NCBI GenBank assembly: GCA_023230455.1 | Contig: JALNXH010000037.1 | Location: 1 to 17,184, forward strand | Direction of reading: 5' to 3' | Source: Rhodocyclaceae bacterium | GTDB lineage: Bacteria > Pseudomonadota > Gammaproteobacteria > Burkholderiales > Rhodocyclaceae | DNA: 17,184 bases | Shown: piece by piece, positions 14,599 through 17,184 of the stretch | Layout of the letters: each line of letters starts with the position of its first letter | How positions within the stretch are numbered: the stretch's first letter is position 1 | Made by a program: the position numbers and the translations under genes | Notes under the pieces: generated by a model | What the model was told of the DNA's origin: nothing | Databases searched by the model: none | The model's input: the letters and a program-made list of their open reading frames with translations, nothing else

Positions 14599-14913
14599 TC
14601 AGGCCCGCAGGCAGACTGCCGCGAGAACCGTGGTCTGTCCCCTATTATTTGTCCTAAAGAGAAACATCCCGATTTGCACCACAGCGACAAATACCAGAAA
14701 GAGCGATAACGCGATGAGCATGCTAACGCGTGAGACAGTGCTCTCTGGAAGGTTGGCTAGCAACCACTCAAAAACGCCCTCGTTCCCGTGCCACTCAAGC
14801 ACGGCCTTCCAGTCTTCAGATATGTCGCCGACCATTAAACCGGCGACAAGGCTCGCGACTGCGAATCCGAGAGATAAGCCAACAACCAGCCTAAAACGGT
14901 TCTTCAGCGTCAT
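14599..14913 (-). CDS. Integron cassette gene: two-TM membrane protein, 3' end altered
   Basis: From the ATG at 14913 (GAGG 8 bases upstream) the frame gives 104 residues, with predicted membrane helices at about 9-29 (LVVGLSLGFAVASLVAGLMV) and 63-87 (VSMLIALSLFLVFVAVVQIG). The loop between them, about 34 residues, is rich in acidic and aromatic residues. I recognise no family. The gene begins 13 bases after the core site of the attC at 14926-14991, as expected for a cassette. Its last 15 or so codons (from about FRTNNRGQTT) read into a dispersed repeat, and no attC follows, so the native 3' end and attC have been lost or replaced. The frame extends upstream to 15045 through the attC, but that part is not coding. 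Confidence 0.6.
   Translation of the reverse strand: MTLKNRFRLVVGLSLGFAVASLVAGLMVGDISEDWKAVLEWHGNEGVFEWLLANLPESTVSRVSMLIALSLFLVFVAVVQIGMFLFRTNNRGQTTVLAAVCLRA
14626..14646. repeat. Short GTGGTCTGTCCCC-type repeat fragment
   Basis: ACCGTGGTCTGTCCCCTATT is a short sequence I recognise from intergenic repeats of Betaproteobacteria, often seen near RAYT (IS200-like) transposase genes. It forms the junction where the array's last cassette gene is truncated. Confidence 0.5.
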
Positions 14914-14925
14914 GCTTACCTCGTT

Positions 14926-14991
14926 GCCCAACGTAAAGGTCACCGGCGGAGCGCCGCAGGCGCGGAGTCCGCGTGAACCGACGGGTTGGGC
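14926..14991 (-). other. attC recombination site A
   Basis: On the minus strand the site runs GCCCAAC (R'') to GTTGGGC (R'), exact consensus matches (RYYYAAC and GTTRRRY) and perfectly complementary. The inner arms GGTTCACG and GGTGACC pair with one extra base on the 5' arm, which agrees with minus orientation. Length is 66 bases, typical of attC. Confidence 0.88.
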
Positions 14992-14992
14992 C

Positions 14993-15139
14993 TTAAAAGC
15001 ACCTTGCGCCCTCCGTTTTGTATCCGACAATAATACGGTCGGCATTAAATTCCCAATGGACGATGCAATCTCTGCGCTCGGGGCTTACATAAACGTGGTT
15101 TCCATTTTCCAAAACGTAGAACTTCGCTTGCCAGTTAAT
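14993..15139 (-). CDS. Small hypothetical cassette ORF without ATG
   Basis: Within the 170 bases between attC B and attC A the minus strand has one open frame ending in TAA directly before the R'' of attC A, as cassette genes usually do. It reads as a natural-looking protein segment (QAKFYVLENGNHVYVSPERR, then DCIVHWEFNADRIIVGYKTE, ending GARCF), with alternating hydrophobic and polar residues as in beta strands. There is no ATG or GTG: possible starts are ATT at 15139 (48 residues) or TTG at 15112 (39 residues), or the start was lost by mutation or recombination. The frame stays open into attC B. No family is recognised. The opposite strand is also open here but fits the cassette layout poorly. 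Confidence 0.42.
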   Translation of the reverse strand: MNWQAKFYVLENGNHVYVSPERRDCIVHWEFNADRIIVGYKTEGARCF

Positions 15140-15146
15140 ACTCGAC

Positions 15147-15222
15147 GCGTAACCGGCGCTGCGCGGCTTTATCGCGCAGCGTCCAGCGACCGAAGGGAGC
15201 GAGGTTCAGCGCCATGTTATGC
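15147..15222 (-). other. attC-like recombination site B
   Basis: Minus strand: GCATAAC (R'') to GTTACGC (R'), 76 bases. GGCGCTG near the 5' end pairs with CAGCGCC near the 3' end, and an alternative inner hairpin CGCTGCGCG/CGCGCAGCG with loop ATAAAGC resembles the inner hairpin of attC C. The fold is more irregular than in A and C, and R' departs from GTTRRRY at one position, so it is less certain. Confidence 0.65.
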
Positions 15223-15224
15223 AC

Positions 15225-16250
15225 TTAGAAACTGGCATATGCCTTAAGAACACTTTGGCCAAGAATTCTTGCAGTGGCGAGGTAAAGAAATTGTTTTGGC
15301 TGGGTATTCAAAAACTCACTCATTAGCCACTGCTCCTTATCGGAGAATATTTCATCAAACATGTATGGATGGTAACGAGTAATCGAGCCGAGATAGAACA
15401 TTGCCATGTAGATAATCGACTCTTGGCTATATCTTCCGACTGGAGAGTTCGACAAATACATCGTGTACCCACTACTGCCGATGAAATACCAAATTCCTTT
15501 GCTTTGAATTGCTGAACTTAGAGAAGCGTAGTCTTTACGTGTTGGTGAATACGACAGCATTGCCACCTTCTCGGTGTAGTAGATGCTTTCGTCTTCCTGT
15601 GTAATTGCATAACCACGGGCTGTAAGTGATGGCAGATCAGCGGCAGGGCACTGCAACTCAGCCTTGAAAACTAACTCTCGGCCGTTTTTATAGAGCTTCT
15701 GACTCTTAAGCCGATAGAACACCTCGGGTTGGTTATAGATTTCAGAGTACGCCCGGTGCACGCCTACGCAGTGATTCAGCAGCTCACGAACATTAATGAC
15801 AATATCGCCGGTTGATATATTCGGGTCAAACACCGAGACTAATTCATGAGCAACTTGAACGATATTTGTCTTCTGTTTTTGCTTTGTGATCGTGGAATGA
15901 GCGAATTTGTGGTTGTGGTTTTCGGTCATCCCGTGCATGTACATTTTGCGGGGGCCATGCCTACCTGAAAGATTGATGATGATCTTCGATAGATTAAGAA
16001 ATGAGTAGTAGTAGAGAAGGGGTTGGCTTTTTACCGGGCTAGCTTCCGCTGTGACGTAGAAATGCTTTGCTTGTTCAAGAAGCGACTTTAGGAAATCTTC
16101 TTCCTTTCGGTCTTTGCTGGCCTTCTTGATGACGTAATCCCAGAATGCCCAGATGTCAGAAATGACCAGCTTTTCATTCTTCCCAAGGCTCACCAGCGAC
16201 GATGGCCGTGAAAAGAGTGGAAAGCCATACTTCATCTCTATCTCAGTCAA
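15225..16250 (-). CDS. Integron cassette gene: YaaC-like protein
   Basis: The 341-residue protein resembles the YaaC-like family (B. subtilis YaaC, function unknown): ISDIWAFWDYVIKKA (30-44), QPLLYYYSFLNLSKIIINLS (76-95) then GRHG, TRYHP (291-295), and EQWLMSEFLNTQPKQFLYLA (306-325) followed by ILGQ. No signal peptide or membrane segment is seen, so it is likely cytosolic. It starts with TTG at 16250, chosen because GGAGG lies 7 bases upstream; an ATG at 16235 is the alternative. The stop lies 2 bases before R'' of attC B, and the gene starts 21 bases after the core site of attC C, so it fills a cassette of about 1.06 kb. Codon and base composition are much less GC-rich than the chromosome, which indicates transfer. 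The family call is from pattern memory and moderately sure. Confidence 0.75.
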   Translation of the reverse strand: MTEIEMKYGFPLFSRPSSLVSLGKNEKLVISDIWAFWDYVIKKASKDRKEEDFLKSLLEQAKHFYVTAEASPVKSQPLLYYYSFLNLSKIIINLSGRHGPRKMYMHGMTENHNHKFAHSTITKQKQKTNIVQVAHELVSVFDPNISTGDIVINVRELLNHCVGVHRAYSEIYNQPEVFYRLKSQKLYKNGRELVFKAELQCPAADLPSLTARGYAITQEDESIYYTEKVAMLSYSPTRKDYASLSSAIQSKGIWYFIGSSGYTMYLSNSPVGRYSQESIIYMAMFYLGSITRYHPYMFDEIFSDKEQWLMSEFLNTQPKQFLYLATARILGQSVLKAYASF

Positions 16251-16264
16251 CTAGAAGCCTCCAT
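16247..16264 (-). promoter_or_regulatory. Five-codon leader ORF overlapping the TTG start
   Basis: ATG GAG GCT TCT AGT TGA (MEASS) begins 8 bases after the cassette core site, and its TGA overlaps the TTG start of the YaaC-like gene (TTGA). Its own GGAGG is the ribosome binding site of the main gene. It could couple translation of the TTG start, or be chance. Confidence 0.3.
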
Positions 16265-16271
16265 ACTCAGT

Positions 16272-16337
16272 GCATAACGTGAAGTTGAGGCGCCTGCGCG
16301 GCTTTTCGCGCAGGTCGCCTCGAACGCAGGGTTAGCC
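16272..16337 (-). other. attC recombination site C (canonical)
   Basis: Minus strand, 66 bases: GGCTAAC (R'') to GTTATGC (R'). The arms pair as TTCGAGGCGACCTGCGCG with CGCGCAGGCGCCTCAA, leaving exactly one extra C and one extra A unpaired in the 5' arm. These correspond to the extrahelical G and T of the folded bottom strand that IntI uses to choose strand and orientation. The stop codon of the upstream gene (TAA) lies inside R''. Confidence 0.93.
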
Positions 16338-17048
16338 CTCGGTTGGCAATGACGTTTCAAGAACGTGACAGAAGTCATTGCAGCCGAACTCAATGGAACG
16401 GAATAGGCGATCTACCGCTGCATCGTAGCCCCAGACGCAGAGGTAAGCGATGATGACCCCAAAGAACAGGAAAGCCGAAGTAAAAACAAATGACATGAAT
16501 TCACTTGGGGTGGACATTGAGTGCTCAAATCCTTTCGAATACGCATAAGTGAAACCAGCCCACAAGAGGCCGACCAGCCCTTTGAGGAGGTTCACGCGGG
16601 AGCGACAACGATCTTCGAACGGCTTGATAGATTTCTTCAGTAGGTCGATGTCTTTGACGCGCGTGAAGCCATGAGATTGAAGGTGTTGGACGACAAACTC
16701 AACGGTTTCCTGCGTAACACCGCTGTGACCGTAAATGCTCGGCATAGGGAAGACGACGAGAAAGAGCGGAACGATCATAGTTGCAAGCATGATGCCGTCT
16801 GCGATTTCCGTCTTTGCGACACCGGCGTTGTTGACAAACCAAGCGCCTATCATCATGAACGCGAATGACAGGAAAGCCCAAGCAAATGCACCACTCAGCT
16901 TTTCGTCGATTCCCATCTTCAAAAATTTTGTCGGGAGCCATATAAGACGCTTGACGTACCCAAAGACAGGGACGGTGCTGTCGGTTTCCTGTACCAGATG
17001 AGCCTCAACGGCTCGAACAATCATATTGGACTCGGCAAATATAGGCAT
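16332..17048 (-). CDS. Integron cassette gene: four-TM membrane protein of unknown function
   Basis: The 238-residue protein has four likely membrane helices at about 53-73 (GAFAWAFLSFAFMMIGAWFV), 83-103 (ADGIMLATMIVPLFLVVFPM), 153-172 and 185-207 (FMSFVFTSAFLFFGVIIAYL), in two pairs. A soluble segment of about 50 residues (104-152, SIYGHSGVTQETVEFVVQHL then SHGFTRVKDIDLLKKSIKPF) separates them and is predicted mostly helical, on the same side as both termini. I recognise no family or catalytic motif. The ATG at 17048 lies 12 bases after the core site at 17060-17066 and has no obvious Shine-Dalgarno; its TAA stop is embedded in R'' of attC C. It is the first cassette of the visible array, so it would be best expressed from an upstream promoter, now replaced by the IS end. 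Confidence 0.75.
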   Translation of the reverse strand: MPIFAESNMIVRAVEAHLVQETDSTVPVFGYVKRLIWLPTKFLKMGIDEKLSGAFAWAFLSFAFMMIGAWFVNNAGVAKTEIADGIMLATMIVPLFLVVFPMPSIYGHSGVTQETVEFVVQHLQSHGFTRVKDIDLLKKSIKPFEDRCRSRVNLLKGLVGLLWAGFTYAYSKGFEHSMSTPSEFMSFVFTSAFLFFGVIIAYLCVWGYDAAVDRLFRSIEFGCNDFCHVLETSLPTEG

Positions 17049-17059
17049 GGCATCAAGAG

Positions 17060-17066
17060 GGCTAAC
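17060..17066 (-). other. Integron core site (remnant of attC or attI)
   Basis: GTTAGCC on the minus strand is the exact complement of the R'' (GGCTAAC) of attC C, so it is the 5' core of the 4-TM cassette. The rest of the site upstream is missing because IS-like sequence starts about 4 bases away. Confidence 0.7.
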
Positions 17067-17184
17067 GACGCTGTAGAAAAAGTCTATTCATCCGCGCACT
17101 TTGCCGTGAACCAAATGGAATAACAAGAGTCCAACGGGGAATTTCTGGAGCATCCCCATGGCACGCTACAAGCACATCGACACC
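17067..17184 (+). mobile_element. Left end of an insertion sequence, probably IS1182 family (partial)
   Basis: After the core site the sequence changes to CGCTGTAGAAAAAGTCTATT, similar to termini I associate with IS1182-type elements, followed by about 85 bases of leader and a transposase start. The exact terminus and target duplication cannot be set from one end. Confidence 0.55.
17158..17184 (+). CDS. Transposase start (IS1182-type), cut by window edge
   Basis: Only nine codons are in the window, reading MARYKHIDT, which I recognise as the start of IS1182-family DDE transposases (MARYKxxDT...). GGAG lies 8 bases before the ATG, at a proper ribosome binding distance. The short length limits certainty. 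It points away from the cassette array. Confidence 0.5.

Larger units (their letters stand above)
14647..17066 (-). mobile_element. Integron gene-cassette array (CALIN-like), four cassettes
   Basis: All four ORFs lie on the minus strand, each preceded closely by a GTTRRRY-like core site, and three of them followed closely by an attC-like inverted-repeat site. From 5' to 3' on the minus strand: 4-TM protein cassette (17066-16331), YaaC-like cassette (16278-15216), small-ORF cassette (15153-14985) and truncated 2-TM cassette (14932 to about 14647), each large cassette also including the attC body. Base composition is clearly lower in GC than the flanking chromosome. No integrase gene or attI is visible; an IS begins at the 5' end of the array. 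Confidence 0.85.

Noticed and set aside
14379..14690. A 103-codon minus-strand frame containing ALSERSEFSGLPGQA
   Set aside because: This peptide arises from a dispersed intergenic repeat and is a common false gene call.
14630..15247. A 205-codon plus-strand frame across the cassettes
   Set aside because: It crosses two attC sites and runs opposite to the orientation set by the extrahelical bases of attC C and by the other cassette genes.
14926..16337. CRISPR array
   Set aside because: The spaced repeats are of different sequence, 66-76 bases long and separated by whole genes; their shared feature is the attC architecture, not an identical short repeat.

Overview
The window is high-GC proteobacterial chromosome whose gene set (DnaE1, MetG, Mrp/ApbC, Dcd and a large Orn/Lys/Arg decarboxylase, with GC-rich codons) best fits a betaproteobacterium of the Rhodocyclales type (Azoarcus/Thauera/Dechloromonas-like). 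This placement is inferred from gene content and style; no rRNA gene is present to confirm it.

Positions 1-14214 are ordinary housekeeping and metabolic DNA. On the minus strand lie a PLP-dependent amino-acid decarboxylase (runs off the left edge), dCTP deaminase and a LysR regulator. Divergent from the regulator is a plus-strand group: DODA-type extradiol dioxygenase, periplasmic YceI-like protein and a tandem CDGSH iron-sulfur protein. Next come mrp/apbC (minus) and metG (plus) sharing a divergent promoter region, an acylphosphatase overlapping the metG stop, a 2-Cys peroxiredoxin with a strong terminator, and a hotdog thioesterase. The thioesterase converges on a WbuC-type cupin that is translationally coupled to dnaE. 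Two copies of a long inverted repeat (1470-1547 and 4985-5055) bracket the dcd-to-CDGSH block.

Positions 14215-14646 are non-coding and packed with dispersed repeats: REP-like copies, a perfect 12-bp hairpin with a downstream GC-rich repeat, and a short repeat that cuts into a cassette gene.

Positions about 14647-17066 are the accessory part and the main discovery: an integron gene-cassette array on the minus strand. Three attC-like sites (14926-14991, 15147-15222, 16272-16337) and a fourth core site (17060-17066) delimit a 4-TM membrane protein, a YaaC-like protein, a very small ORF without an ATG, and a truncated 2-TM membrane protein. Base composition drops visibly here. The attC at 16272-16337 has the hallmark asymmetry of real attC sites (two unpaired bases on one arm), which sets the orientation. 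In the two large cassettes the core site at one end is the exact complement of the site at the other end, as expected for units that excise as circles.

At the right edge an insertion sequence, probably IS1182 family, begins about 4 bases beyond the last core site. It separates the array from whatever lay upstream, so no integrase or attI is visible. Within the window this is a cassette cluster without an integrase (CALIN-like) or the distal part of a chromosomal integron. The cassette proteins are of unknown function and are the most likely place for undescribed biology.
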